DNA from: Mesostigma viride
Taxonomy: Eukaryota; Streptophyta; Mesostigmatophyceae; Mesostigmatales; Mesostigmataceae
Assembly (NCBI GenBank): GCA_009746045.1
Contig: RPFO01000111.1
Span: forward strand, 75,001-139,000
DNA length: 64,000 nt
Reading direction: 5' to 3'
Positions 11,576 through 21,873 of the stretch are shown here, piece after piece (within the stretch, counting starts at the first letter, position 1; the number at the start of each line of letters is the position of its first letter). A program made the position numbers and the translations under genes. The notes below the pieces were generated by a model that worked only from the letters and a program-made list of their open reading frames with translations, had not been told where the DNA came from and did not search any database.

Positions 11576-11824
11576 AATCCATTCCATCCCTGATGATCCC
11601 CTCCCACTGAGGACTAGCTTATCTCACGTGCATGACGCAGTCACGTGTCTATTAATTAATTGAGGCAGATGGTACGCAATTGGATATAGAATCATGGCAA
11701 GTAGTGATGAAGGAGACCACCCCTAAGTCTGTGGGGGCTACGCGTGTGACCGTGTATGGCATTCATAGCGATTCGGGCCGTGGTGCCCACAACCCTGTAA
11801 CTAGGACCTAGATAGCTTACAGTA
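11576..11824. other. Spacer with a further TTAATTAA tract
   Basis: Contains a second LINE-tail-like piece (CCCTCCCACTGAGGACT to TATTAATTAATTG, 11610-11664; compare 38200-38265). No gene seen. Confidence 0.5.
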
Positions 11825-11942
11825 TACTGAAAAAGGGGGCCTGGTTCTGGTACAAGCGCCTCTGGCACCCGGACGGCCTCGGCCGGCCCCACCGCCACGA
11901 CGTCCCCGGCGCCCCAGCCAAGCGGCTTCGTACCTGGGCCAC

Positions 11943-12446
11943 TGTTGTGATATTGCAGATCTCGCAGTCACTACTTGAATTGGTACGGAATTTGGTACGC
12001 CGATATTTGGGCTATTGCGTGTCTGAACGTTGTCGGAATTTCAGGGGTGCGCAATCTGACTTTACTTCTTGCGTTTGTCAATATTGTCCGTTGGCTAGGG
12101 CTTATGTGGTCGAATCTCGGTGATGCTATTTTCGGTGGTGACGGCTTATGCGTTTGTGGTCCTGTAACGGTTGTGACTGCATGTTGGTTGGTTGGTACTC
12201 GGCCGGTGGTTTAATGTTTTGTGGGCGGCGCTGAATGGATCAGTGTAGCGCCGCAGGTCCTGTCACTACTGCTTGGCGTGCTAGGATGACAAAAGCCGAC
12301 AAAAGTGGTGCGAACGTAACATTGACGGTATTCCACTGTTAATGGCGTACGTGAGCTACAAAGAGGTCGGGGGCTTGTGCTGAGCGCGTCAGATTATTGA
12401 ATTTTCCGTCAAGAAATTTTCTATTCAATATCCATTTAATACAACA
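11943..12446 (+). repeat. 5' LTR of the Copia-class element
   Basis: 504 bp, begins TGTTGTGATATTGCAG and ends TTTAATACAACA. Relative to the 3' LTR it has four extra bases near 12180. Confidence 0.95.
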
Positions 12447-12464
12447 TGTACTAGAAGTGGGTCG

Positions 12465-13706
12465 TTGCTTGCAATCTGGTGGAAAATGGAGAATGCTGGG
12501 GAGAAACGGAAACGGGAACATGAAGAGGGATTATCTATCAAAAGAGAAAAGGATTTAATTGAACTGTGCAAGCTGCGTGTCGGCAGTATTCCCAGCGACG
12601 CATCCTTCAAGATAGTAGAGGACTACCTGGAACGTTTTGAAGCGTTTGTTAAGGAGCGTGGTGGTATGGTCAAGGACATTTATGGGCTTTTCAGAGACGC
12701 CGGCATGTTCCACGGCTCCAATGATATCCTGGTAAACTGCCTGCGCACATGCCGCGACGAAAAGGTAAAACCTGAGGCCATCGCAGGTAGGTTGAGGAAG
12801 GTGCTTCTGGAGTCTATCTCCTCTGCCAAGGCCAGGCATGTGGCCATCTACAGGTGGGTGCCACAGCGGCCTTACACCCTAGATCTGCAAGCTTTGCGTA
12901 ATGCCCGGAATGAGAGTGAGAAAGCGGGGGTAAAGGTGCAGGAGATGGCCGTGATCGACCACTATGTGCGCAATGCTAAGGGTCTAGATCTGCAGAACAC
13001 CATGTCCGCCTTGCAAAGAGAGAAAGCAGAAGAGAATCTGAACAGCGCAATTGAGGTCATATCTAGGATCGTGGAGGCGGAGGAGAGGGATATGATAGCC
13101 CAGCTGCGTGCACAGGGCAAATTGTCTGCAGATGGATTGCTCTTGCCTGCCACACCTGCCCCGGCCCCCAACTCCATCCCCTTGCAGCCCACAAGTGCCA
13201 CACTGCAGGATACTGGCAGGATTGCCGTGGTGCAGACCGGGGCAGCTGGAAGCAACAGTGCAGCCAGCGCCGGGGATACAGGCGGAGCAGCTGGGGCGGA
13301 CCGGCAGCGGGGTGGTCAACCCAAGCGGGGTGGCAAGGCTGGTGCAGCGTCAGGGAGGCGCGGCATGGGAGGTCCACCTGCAAGGTGGCAGAGTAAGTTC
13401 CCACAGAGGCACCGCGGTAACAATGCACCACAGCAGCAGCAGCAGGTGCAGCAATCACAGCAACAGCAGCCGCTAGGTGCAGCACGGCAGCAGCGACCGC
13501 CTAGCTTGTGCTTTGTTTGTGGTCGTGAGGGCCATCAGGCTGCACAGTGCTACAACCGTCACAAGAACAGTCTGCCTGCACAGCAGCCACCGCGCAGCAG
13601 TAGCAATACACGCGGGCCTGCTCTTTGCCACCGCTGCAATCAGCCCGGTCACTTCGCCCGGGATGTTCATCTCTGCCCGGCAGCCCAGGGCGGGCGCCGG
13701 CAGTGA
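12465..13706 (+). CDS. gag: Gag polyprotein of the Copia-class element
   Basis: 413 codons, alpha-helical capsid-like N-terminal part, then a Gly/Gln-rich basic linker (ca. residues 255-345), then two zinc knuckles: CFVCGREGHQAAQC and a second, CHRCNQPGHFARDVHLC, with longer last spacing. The first convincing in-frame ATG is 12486 (MENAGEKRKREHEEG); the frame is open from 12465. It ends at TGA (13704-13706) followed by CTAG, and the same frame stays open into the integrase block. That arrangement suggests a Gag-Pol fusion by stop-codon readthrough. Confidence 0.92.
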   Translation: MLAIWWKMENAGEKRKREHEEGLSIKREKDLIELCKLRVGSIPSDASFKIVEDYLERFEAFVKERGGMVKDIYGLFRDAGMFHGSNDILVNCLRTCRDEKVKPEAIAGRLRKVLLESISSAKARHVAIYRWVPQRPYTLDLQALRNARNESEKAGVKVQEMAVIDHYVRNAKGLDLQNTMSALQREKAEENLNSAIEVISRIVEAEERDMIAQLRAQGKLSADGLLLPATPAPAPNSIPLQPTSATLQDTGRIAVVQTGAAGSNSAASAGDTGGAAGADRQRGGQPKRGGKAGAASGRRGMGGPPARWQSKFPQRHRGNNAPQQQQQVQQSQQQQPLGAARQQRPPSLCFVCGREGHQAAQCYNRHKNSLPAQQPPRSSSNTRGPALCHRCNQPGHFARDVHLCPAAQGGRRQ

Positions 13707-13710
13707 CTAG
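13704..13710 (+). promoter_or_regulatory. Candidate UGA-CUA-G readthrough site between gag and pol
   Basis: Sequence CAG TGA CTA G. The gag frame (12465 on) and integrase frame (13707-15548) are identical, separated by this single stop. UGA followed by CUAG is a well-known leaky context in eukaryotes. Readthrough itself is inferred. Confidence 0.65.
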
Positions 13711-15548
13711 TAGGGCAGGGCGGGCTGGATGGTAGTGAGGAAGGGAATTTGCGGGCTGGTGCGGAAGGGGAGGCCAGTCCGACCCACCAGGTGTTCTCAC
13801 CCCACCTGGGTGCCCAGGTAGCAGCGATGGTTGGTACCGCTGGTGAGGTGGGGGACTCCTCTGGGCACGGGGTAGTAGCGGAAGGGGAAGCAGCTACACC
13901 TCTGGGGACGGGGACAACGGGGGTTGGAGGTAGCCTGGCAGGCGTACACGCTGCCGGGGGCGGGCTCCCTATAGTGGGCAATTCCTCAACACACCCAGCT
14001 TTGGCAAAAGGCTCGCCATGCAGTGACGTGTCTGGTCCTGGTGAGGTGCTTAGTGTGTGGGAGATCGGTGTACGGCTGCATAGGCGGCTAGGTCATGGTC
14101 ATGCGTCAGAACAGTGGGCATCTGCGTTAGGGTTTCCGGAGCTGGTGGCAGCCTGTAAGGAGGTATGGCAGCGATGTGGCCACTGTCAGCGCAATGCACC
14201 CAAGCCGCGTAGGTTCCATGCACGCACACCCGAGTTGGAGAGAGGCCGTATACAGTGCGATGTGCTGACCTATGACAAGAAGCAGTATGTGCTGGGGGTA
14301 GCAAGGTTCTCTAGGATGAAGGTGATAGAGCCGTTGAACCGCATGTTCAAAGAGGACCTGGCGGCTGCCCTGCTGCAGGTTAAGTCAAGGTTTGCTGTAG
14401 TATCGGCGATAGAGTGCGACCAACAGTTTGAGTGTTGTAGGGGAGTGGCTGGCTTGGAGCAGATAGAAATAGCTGGCGCAGCTGACCATGAGCATCAGGG
14501 GCTGGTGGAGCGGCACATCCAGACCTCAAAGTATGTCATGTTAGCGCTAGGGCAGATGAACTCCAAGTCATATCGCGAGCAGGCTTTCTGGTGTAGGAAG
14601 GTAGAGGATCACCTGAATAATCGTGTGCTGTGCAGGGTAGAAGGGGAGGACGGTATCGTAGCGGTGACCCCTCGTGGACTTGAAATGGCTCTGCTGCCAG
14701 CTGAGGTGGTGGAGGCCTACAGGGACCATCTGTGTGACCGTTACCTGCGTATGGCACAGCTTGATCTGCGCAGAGGACTAGTGTACTTGCCAGTGGAGGG
14801 AGCGAGGGTGTGGGCCTATAGGGAAGGGCCTATGGGCCATCGTGGCCAGTGGGAGGGCCCTGGCGTGGTCACGGAGGTAGATCCGGATCACATGCTGGCC
14901 GAGGTAGCGCTTGAGGAGCGCACTCGAGTCCGGCTTCTGGCCTGGAAGCATCTCCGCCCCTACTATGATGGGCTGGGGCCGCCAGACCCGCCCATTGATG
15001 ATGAGTCAGAGGACTCCAGTGCGCAGACTGGAGGGGAGGTGGGGGATCCTGGAGGGGCGGTAGAGGGGCTGAGGGAGAAGGAAGGGCCTGATCAGCTGGC
15101 TTCCTCCTCTCTTCTGCCGAGCGCTGGGTTGCCGGCGCTCGACGGCAGTCCAGCCAGTGGTGGGCACGGCGGGTTGGGGGTTGCCCCACCTGCAGGGGGC
15201 CGAGACGAGCAGAGCGCGGCGATGTTGGCCCGCATCATCGAGCGGCTGCAGCGGGGCCGACAACGTGTTGCGACGAGGGAGCAAGGACTGTCGGTGCCCA
15301 GCGAGCCACGGACCGGTGTGGCAGTGATGCCGACCGCAGGTGGAGAGTCACGGGCCGGCGGTGCTGGCGCGCCGACCGCAGGTGATGGCCAGCAGGGTGG
15401 TGACTTTGGGGCAGCAGCAAGTATGAGCTATGCAGCGCCGGGTGGGGCGAGCCTGAGGGAAGCGGCAATGCTGCCGAGGAGATTGGTAAGGCGGGTAAGA
15501 ATAGGGCTTCTGTGTCCAAGCTGGTCGATTGGGGCCAGAGCGCTCTAG
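13707..15548 (+). CDS. pol: Pol block 1: integrase
   Basis: Open directly after the gag stop; the first in-frame ATG is 13827. A zinc-binding HHCC-like region (LHRRLGHGHA ... CGHCQRN, about 14070-14195) is followed by an RNase H-fold integrase core. The acidic residues are D in QCDVLTYD, D in IECDQQFE and E in GLVERHIQTSK (the D-to-E spacing, about 29 residues, is shorter than the usual 35). A C-terminal RVWAYRE ... WEGPGVVTEV segment resembles the DNA-binding C-terminal domain. A Gly/Pro-rich tail leads to the frame change. Protease would normally precede this domain in a Copia element, but none is present here. Confidence 0.88.
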   Translation, partial: LVGQGGLDGSEEGNLRAGAEGEASPTHQVFSPHLGAQVAAMVGTAGEVGDSSGHGVVAEGEAATPLGTGTTGVGGSLAGVHAAGGGLPIVGNSSTHPALAKGSPCSDVSGPGEVLSVWEIGVRLHRRLGHGHASEQWASALGFPELVAACKEVWQRCGHCQRNAPKPRRFHARTPELERGRIQCDVLTYDKKQYVLGVARFSRMKVIEPLNRMFKEDLAAALLQVKSRFAVVSAIECDQQFECCRGVAGLEQIEIAGAADHEHQGLVERHIQTSKYVMLALGQMNSKSYREQAFWCRKVEDHLNNRVLCRVEGEDGIVAVTPRGLEMALLPAEVVEAYRDHLCDRYLRMAQLDLRRGLVYLPVEGARVWAYREGPMGHRGQWEGPGVVTEVDPDHMLAEVALEERTRVRLLAWKHLRPYYDGLGPPDPPIDDESEDSSAQTGGEVGDPGGAVEGLREKEGPDQLASSSLLPSAGLPALDGSPASGGHGGLGVAPPAGGRDEQSAAMLARIIERLQRGRQRVATREQGLSVPSEPRTGVAVMPTAGGESRAGGAGAPTAGDGQQGGDFGAAASMSYAAPGGASLREAAMLPRRLVRRVRIGLLCPSWSIGARAL

Positions 15549-17608
15549 CTGGTTGTAGGCTGGAGGTGGATACGGATGCTGCTGTGTGTCTGCTGGGTGA
15601 GGGTGTGGCTCGTCATTTCCCCATGCGTGATTCCAAGTGGCAGTTTGTACAGGACTTTTCGGGTGTGGTCAAGGTGCGAGTCATTGGAGAGGTCATGTTG
15701 ACTATTCTGGGACGCGAGACGCCGTTCTGTGTAGTGCAGGGATACGATGGTCCTGCTATATTGGGGTTACCATTCCTCAATCATCCCGATGTGCAGATAC
15801 AGAGCACTCGTCTGACTAGAGTGGGGCATGGGTCGATTGAGCTCGAGGGCTACAAGTCAATTCAGCCACTTAGTCGCATCTGCACCACAGTAGCCAGGTT
15901 GGCAGCCTTGTCTGGCACTGAGGGGGTGGCGTGGGGACCAGATCTCCCGCCGGCTGTAGACTTGGTGCTACCGGCATTGTTGCACCCCTCTAGCATAGGC
16001 ATCACCAAGAGAGATATCGCAGCCCACTCGCCTATAGACTGGGATGAACTGGTCAGGCAGATGTCCACGCCCAGTGGGTTTTCGTCATGGTGGTGTGCTT
16101 TCCGTAGGGCCGTGGAGGAGTGGCAGGGCTACGGTGTGTATGAGCCACTGGACGAGGTACCTGAGGGGGCAAGGGTGCTGCCCCTCAAGATGGTGCTGTC
16201 GCATAAGGTGAAGGGGGGTGTGGAAATTTGCTATGTCAGGCCTGTGTCACAAGAGTTCTCGGGCACGAGTGAGCTTGCGAGGGAGGAACTGTACACGCCT
16301 GGTCTTGCTTGGGATAGCTTCCGGGTACTTAGTATGATCCTCTTAGGTTTCCTGGATGAGGGCAGGGACTATGCTTGTGGCTCGGTTGATATCAAGCGGG
16401 CGTTCCCCAACTCGAGTGAGGAGGTGTTTGATGAGGTACGGGGTGAGACATCGCCACTGGTGGTGGTGGCTCCGCCTTTCTGGCGGGAAGTGGTGATGGC
16501 CAGGTTTATGGGGCTACGCAAGGCAATAGAGGGTCTCCAGAGCGCGTCGATAGTGTGGCGGACTACGCTGGTACGCAAGCTCAACGAGATAGCCTCCTTT
16601 GAGGTGTCCCCATTTGATCCATCGCTGTTTGTCACTCACACACCCTCTGGACCTATGTTTGTTCAGCTCCATGGGGATGACCTGCGTGTGATTGCGCCTC
16701 GTGCTGACCTACATCAGTTCTATGCGGCGGTTGCGGAGCGGTTCCCAGTGGGTGAGTTACAGCTGTTGGAGCCAGGTAAGCCACGAGTGTTCTGCGGTGT
16801 CCTGCAAACCATGAGTGTGGTGCAGGGCAAGTATCAGTTGCACCTGAGTATGCCCAGTGAGTATTGCGAGAAGCTGGTGATGGGAGTGGATGAGTGGTGT
16901 GACAAGGGATTGTGGAGCCGGTTGCGTGGCAAGCTTGGTTGGATGGCGACGGTGTGCGCGCCTGACCTACTTGTGCTCAGCAGGACTGTAGATGAGGTGC
17001 TTGCTCCCATCCCTCCCTCAGTGGTGAAGCAGTATGTCCGCTCGAGCCCTGGTGTTGTGTTGTCCGGGCTGAGCTTATCCCGACCAGTTACTCTGCACTG
17101 TTTCGCCGACACCTCTGGTGAGGGTCGGGAGGTCACCCGGGTACGAGCACGCATGGGTGGTCTGTCTGTCTTGGCTAACTCTGATGGCAATGCATCCTTG
17201 TGTGCGTGGTACTCTCGCTTGTGCCGGAGGGTGGCTGCTGGCTCGGATACTAACGAGTGTCGTGGTGTATGCGAATGTATCAAGAATTCGATGTATCTCG
17301 AACAGTTTCTGCGCTGGTTGGGTGGGCGGTTGAGTGTGCATTTGGTGCTGACCACCACTGTTCACACCGACAGCCAGCCGTTGGTGAGTTTCATTCTGAA
17401 CGCGCTGTCCCGGACGCGCGATCTTGACTTCCTTCTTTTGAAGGAGTTATCTTACGCTGTGAGCGTGCTCCACATGCCTGGGAAGCTCAACCCCGCTGAC
17501 GCTGTGACCAAGCTGTTCTCGGCGGCCCGTGAGCAGTACGGGATTCTGCGGATGGTCATGGCTGGTGCCCTGGGCGACTTGCGGGGACTGCTGAGTGGCA
17601 CATTGTGA
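15404..17608 (+). CDS. pol: Pol block 2: protease, reverse transcriptase, RNase H
   Basis: The frame is open from 15404 and overlaps the integrase frame by 145 nt in the -1 register. There is no ATG at its start (GTG at 15512). Retropepsin: EVDTDAAVCLL (active-site triplet D-T-D instead of D-T/S-G, 15569-15577) and later AILGLPFL. RT: VDIKRAFPNS, LRKAIEGLQSASIVW, and the catalytic box LHGDDL in place of the usual YVDD. Copia-type RNase H: CFADTSGE, AGSDTNECRGVCE, TDSQPLVSFI, LNPADAVTKLF. It ends at TGA 17606-17608. Likely made by -1 frameshifting; I saw no canonical slippery heptamer. Confidence 0.92.
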   Translation, partial: LWGSSKYELCSAGWGEPEGSGNAAEEIGKAGKNRASVSKLVDWGQSALAGCRLEVDTDAAVCLLGEGVARHFPMRDSKWQFVQDFSGVVKVRVIGEVMLTILGRETPFCVVQGYDGPAILGLPFLNHPDVQIQSTRLTRVGHGSIELEGYKSIQPLSRICTTVARLAALSGTEGVAWGPDLPPAVDLVLPALLHPSSIGITKRDIAAHSPIDWDELVRQMSTPSGFSSWWCAFRRAVEEWQGYGVYEPLDEVPEGARVLPLKMVLSHKVKGGVEICYVRPVSQEFSGTSELAREELYTPGLAWDSFRVLSMILLGFLDEGRDYACGSVDIKRAFPNSSEEVFDEVRGETSPLVVVAPPFWREVVMARFMGLRKAIEGLQSASIVWRTTLVRKLNEIASFEVSPFDPSLFVTHTPSGPMFVQLHGDDLRVIAPRADLHQFYAAVAERFPVGELQLLEPGKPRVFCGVLQTMSVVQGKYQLHLSMPSEYCEKLVMGVDEWCDKGLWSRLRGKLGWMATVCAPDLLVLSRTVDEVLAPIPPSVVKQYVRSSPGVVLSGLSLSRPVTLHCFADTSGEGREVTRVRARMGGLSVLANSDGNASLCAWYSRLCRRVAAGSDTNECRGVCECIKNSMYLEQFLRWLGGRLSVHLVLTTTVHTDSQPLVSFILNALSRTRDLDFLLLKELSYAVSVLHMPGKLNPADAVTKLFSAAREQYGILRMVMAGALGDLRGLLSGTL

Positions 17609-18005
17609 CCTTGTGGCAAAATCTTTCCAGCAGTTGACCTTTGGACCTATCTGTTTGGTGGGCTGGGTATGATCCCTTAACGAGCCCTTTAACTGAAAAG
17701 GGGGACCCGGTACGGTTGGGTTAACTTGGTGGGGCTGTGTCCTTGGTGGGTGTGCGGTTTTGATGATATGTGTGGATGTGCCGTGACTCAAGGGCGATCG
17801 TAATGATCAGTCTTGTGTTCTAGCTTGCTCACAGGACTTACGGCAGACACTGACAGCTCAACCAGGGCATGAATGGGCGCCAATTAAGGAAGGGGTAGAG
17901 ACTCCTCTAGTACATAATGCTCTGGATGATGTTGTGCAGTATGGGGAGTGTTTGCTGGTAGCTCTTGAGTGAGAATATATGGTGTTGATGGATGGGTGAC
18001 TGCTC

Positions 18006-18019
18006 GAAAAGAAAATGGG
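18006..18019 (+). promoter_or_regulatory. Polypurine tract
   Basis: GAAAAGAAAATGGG just before the 3' LTR, the expected plus-strand primer site for reverse transcription. The 17609-18005 region before it holds no gene. Confidence 0.75.
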
Positions 18020-18023
18020 CTGG

Positions 18024-18523
18024 TGTTGTGATATTGCAGATCTCGCAGTCACTACTTGAATTGGTACGGAATTTGGTACGCCGATATTTGGGCTATTGCG
18101 TGTCTGAACGTTGTCGGAATTTCAGGGGTGCGCAATCTGACTTTACTTCTTGCGTTTGTCAATATTGTCCGTTGGCTAGGGCTTATGTGGTCGAATCTCG
18201 GTGATGCTATTTTCGGTGGTGACGGCTTATGCGTTTGTGGTCCTGTAACGGTTGTGACTGTTGGTTGGTTGGTACTCGGCCGGTGGTTTAATGTTTTGTG
18301 GGCGGCGCTGAATGGATCAGTGTAGCGCCGCAGGTCCTGTCACTACTGCTTGGCGTGCTAGGATGACAAAAGCCGACAAAAGTGGTGCGAACGTAACATT
18401 GACGGTATTCCACTGTTAATGGCGTACGTGAGCTACAAAGAGGTCGGGGGCTTGTGCTGAGCGCGTCAGATTATTGAATTTTCCGTCAAGAAATTTTCTA
18501 TTCAATATCCATTTAATACAACA
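18024..18523 (+). repeat. 3' LTR of the Copia-class element
   Basis: 500 bp, same ends as the 5' LTR, followed by target duplication GCCAC. Confidence 0.95.
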
Positions 18524-19228
18524 GCCACGGCCACGGCCAAGGTCGTGGGGACAGCTGCGCCGCCCCCGCCCCTGCTCCCAGCCGCCGCCGCCCGCCCGGC
18601 CGCCCTGGCCGGCCCCGCTGGGCCCCCGGCCCCGCCTAGGTCAGCGGCGGACTACCTAGTCCCCCCGCTGCATGGTCGGCCCACTTGGCGACCCGTCTGA
18701 CATGCCTCCTTTCACCTATCGCGAGGTCACGGAGGCGGTCCAGCGCCTGCGTTATGACGCAGCCACCGGCTCCGACGAGATTCCTGCCGCAAGTTGTAAA
18801 ACTTGCAGCCGAATTCGAGGACACAGGTGTTATGCTGCTCTTCCGGGACATCTGAAACCGCCTTCTGCTGTTGTCGCAACCACCTCCAGCGGCCTGGCAA
18901 CACAGTTTTCGCACGATGCTGTACAAGAAAAGATGATGGACAAGGCCAAGTGGGCCCAGGTCATAGAGGACAACGAGCCCCCCCCAGTGGGGAACCGCCC
19001 GCGTGTGCAAACCCATGGGAGGCACGCCAGACAGCTCCCCTAGGGCAGCGTGCAGCTGTCTAGATAGATGTTGTAATATGCTGTTAGATAGATGTTGTAG
19101 GTAGCTGATGTAGATAGATTAGACCGGTAGGACTGTTTGCACCCATCCATCCATCCATCGGGGTTAATGCTCCGTGACTCCCCAACGGGAGCACGAGTCT
19201 AATTAATTAATTAATTAATACTGAAAAA

Positions 19229-19535
19229 TCGAACTCCTCACCCATACTCCAACAGCGCCTGTGCCTCACCATATCCCAGCAATGACCTTCCCTTTGTTCC
19301 ATTTTTGTTTTTGTTATTATTATTATTACTCTTTACTTTGTCTTTATTTATTATTGTTCGTATTATTACCATTTACATTTTCTTTTCTTTTTCTTTTTTC
19401 TTTTTCCCTTTGTAATGTATACTCCTTATTTGTTCTTTCAAAAGCCCCTTCGTGTATGTGTGTATGCGTTCCCTCCTTTCCTTCTTAGTTTTGGTTGTTT
19501 GTGTTGGTATAGTGGTGGTGGTGGTGTGTGTGTGT
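19229..19535. other. T-rich simple sequence, no gene
   Basis: TTATTATTA and TTTTCTTTTTC runs, then GTGGTGGTGTGTGTG up to the LINE-B tail. Confidence 0.6.
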
Positions 19536-19679
19536 ATTAAAATTAAATTAAATTATAACATGCCTCCATGGGGAGGTCATGTAGCACATATTCCATGATG
19601 GATGGGGTGCATGGAGGAAGCCGCGTGATCGAACTATCCTAACTCTAAGCTATCTAGAAAATCCTAACTACACTACTCA

Positions 19680-21780
19680 TCAAAACGCCTCCTCCGCTTG
19701 GGGGGAGGTGGCTTGCCCACAGGGTGTGTGCGCCTTAACAATCTTCTTCCACCGCGTCTTGTCCTGCATGGCAGTCCAAAGACGGGAGAGAGAGTGGATG
19801 CGGTGCTCAAACTGGGCTGGGACCACTATACATAGGTCGTCCAGCAACATCTGGATGTAGGTCGTGACAGGTTTCCCTACCCTTTTGGGAATGCCCTCGG
19901 GGCCAGGCCAGGTCAGAATGTGTCGCCCTGGCTGGCCAAGCCGCTGGGGGCCGGCCAGGCCAAGGGCGGTGTCGACCTGGCTGGTGCGAGCAAGGTGTCC
20001 TACAAATGCTATCCTACGCTGCCTAATCTCGTCCGAGATACGAGGCATGCCATGCATGATACAAAGATTCTGATGACGGACGCTCGGAAAAACCTACGTT
20101 AATAAGGACCTGTAGGAGCATCCTGTAAACCGTGCCGTCTAGCCTATAGCTGCCAGTTTGGGTGGGATGGTCCACGCCTCGGCGCCATACGTGAGCACCG
20201 TGAGGACGAGGACCTTGAAGAGCATGTGCTTGCGGTGCTCGCCCAGGCCCTTCGAGCGCCAGTAGGGTTTGAGCGAACGGAGCTTGGCCCAGGCAAGGCC
20301 AATGCGGGTGTCCACGTCGTCGTCGGTGTCAGGAAGCCAGCTCCCTAACAGTTTGAAGCGGTCGCGGAACGGGACCGTCGTCCCGTTGAGCAGGCGCGGC
20401 AGCGGCGGTGGGTTGGAGGCCCCAATCACCAATGATCGCCTCAGTCAGTTTGACACTAATCTCCAACCCCACCGCCCTCGCCTCCAGGCCCAGACAGTCC
20501 AGCCAGGTCTGAATGTGCTCGGGGCTCTCGATGAGGGTGGTGTCATCCGCATAAATCAGGTCAGCAAGGCGGTAACCAGGTCTAACCCCGCCGTGCTCTT
20601 TCACGTTAAGGATGTCCAAGCCTGGCTCGAACCCCTTAAGAGCAGTAAAGCGCGCACGTGCCCGGCGCATGACGTGATCCACGACAATAATGAACAGGTA
20701 TGGGGACAAGACACAACCTTGCCACACCCCGTGGTGAAGGGGGAATGGTGGGGTGGTGCCTTCCGCAGTCCGCACTACTGCCTGTGAGCCCTCATACAGT
20801 CGGCGAATGGCAGCAATAAACGCAGGTGGTACCCGATCCAGAGCTAGGATGGCCCAAAGAGCCTCCCAGAGAACCGTGTCAAAGGCCTAGCCCACCCCCA
20901 CCGTGAGGTGGTGTTTAGACCGCCCCTCGACGGACGTGAAATGTGCTACCATAAGGCGTGGGGTTAGAAACTTAAGCGTACTGAGGCTAGCAACTGCCAA
21001 CGGCGAACGCAAAAGACCAACACCACCTTGGCCTGGCGTCCCACTTCCATGCAGCGAAGTAGAAACGCCAACCGCCTGCAAGGCGGTTAGTGCTCACCGT
21101 GCCAAATGTATGGCACCTGGCGACGGTGCTCCTGCACGCCTAGAATAGATACACGATGGGCAATGCAAAATGCGACAAGCTCCTCTACCCGGCAGCTATG
21201 GTCGTCATCTGCTAGCAATGTGCGGGTGTTGAATTAAAGTGGCAAGGGCCAAGGATGCCTGCTGGCCCACCAGGGGAGAACGACGATGGATGATGGGGGT
21301 GGATGCGGCGGGGGGTGGAGGTGGGGGAGGAACGGAGGGGGGAGGGGAAGCGGGGGAAATAGTGCTTTTCATCGCATTTATTTTGTCCTGCAAGCGTAGG
21401 ATGCGAGCCTGCCGCTTGCTCGGGGTATTCGGGGTTGGGGCTGATTGCACAACGCCGAGGCGTAGGTAATCTAGCAAACGTTGGGTTTTACGAATCTGAC
21501 AGTTGACAGATGAGGTTGTGGCCCGAGATACCGGCACCACCATGGCTTTCACCCGACCGTCGGTTAGGTCGAGGCATGGTAGTGGAACGGGACTGTTTAG
21601 AGGCTGTCTCCGAAGCCTGTTATAGCCGCGAGCCGACGAGGAAGGTTGTCTATACCTACGGACACCACCGGAGGCAGCACCTTTCCTGCTAGACACCTCA
21701 CGAGACTCCTCTAGCTCCGGGGGTGTTAATCTGAACACCTTTAAGCTGCTTCCCATCAAAGAATGCTGCGAAGGAGCCAT
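19680..21780 (-). pseudogene. LINE-B ORF2 remnants
   Basis: Frames: 21780-21205 (linker and endonuclease start), 21081-20887 (GQGGVGLLRSPLAV), 20775-20329 (HGVWQGCVLSPYLF, YADDTTL catalytic box), 20432-20139 (LTVLTYGAEAWT) and 20057-19680 (FVGHLARTSQVDT). Multiple frameshifts plus the deletion at about 20887 make it non-functional. Confidence 0.88.
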
Positions 21781-21873
21781 CCTGAAGCAGACGCAGCTTA
21801 ATGCGCTTACCCGGGGTCTCGAACTGCTTGGTCTCCTGGACGATGGTGCTGTTCCACACCGCGCTCCTCGCCT

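Larger units (their letters stand above)
11943..18523 (+). mobile_element. Young Copia-class LTR retrotransposon
   Basis: Bounded by TG...CA LTRs (11943-12446 and 18024-18523) that I found to differ mainly by one 4-bp indel. It is flanked by the 5-bp target duplication GCCAC (11938-11942 and 18524-18528). Three open blocks occupy the interior: gag, integrase, then protease-RT-RNase H. All are intact, so the insertion is recent. RT and RNase H motifs are Copia-type, but integrase precedes protease. Confidence 0.95.
11825..19228 (+). mobile_element. Truncated LINE-A copy split by a Copia element, with 10-bp target duplication
   Basis: Direct repeats TACTGAAAAA at 11825-11834 and 19219-19228 bound the insertion. 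LINE-A sequence runs 11835-11942, is interrupted by the LTR element (11943-18523), and resumes at 18524-19218. It encodes a piece of the ORF2 linker and RT (RTWATA|TAKVVGTAAPPPP), then an internal deletion joins RT N-terminal coding near 18930 to the extreme C terminus (MMDKAKWAQVIEDNEPP). The 3' UTR, hairpin (19168-19195) and TTAA tail are intact. The element is 5'-truncated and was dead before the LTR element arrived or soon after. Confidence 0.92.
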
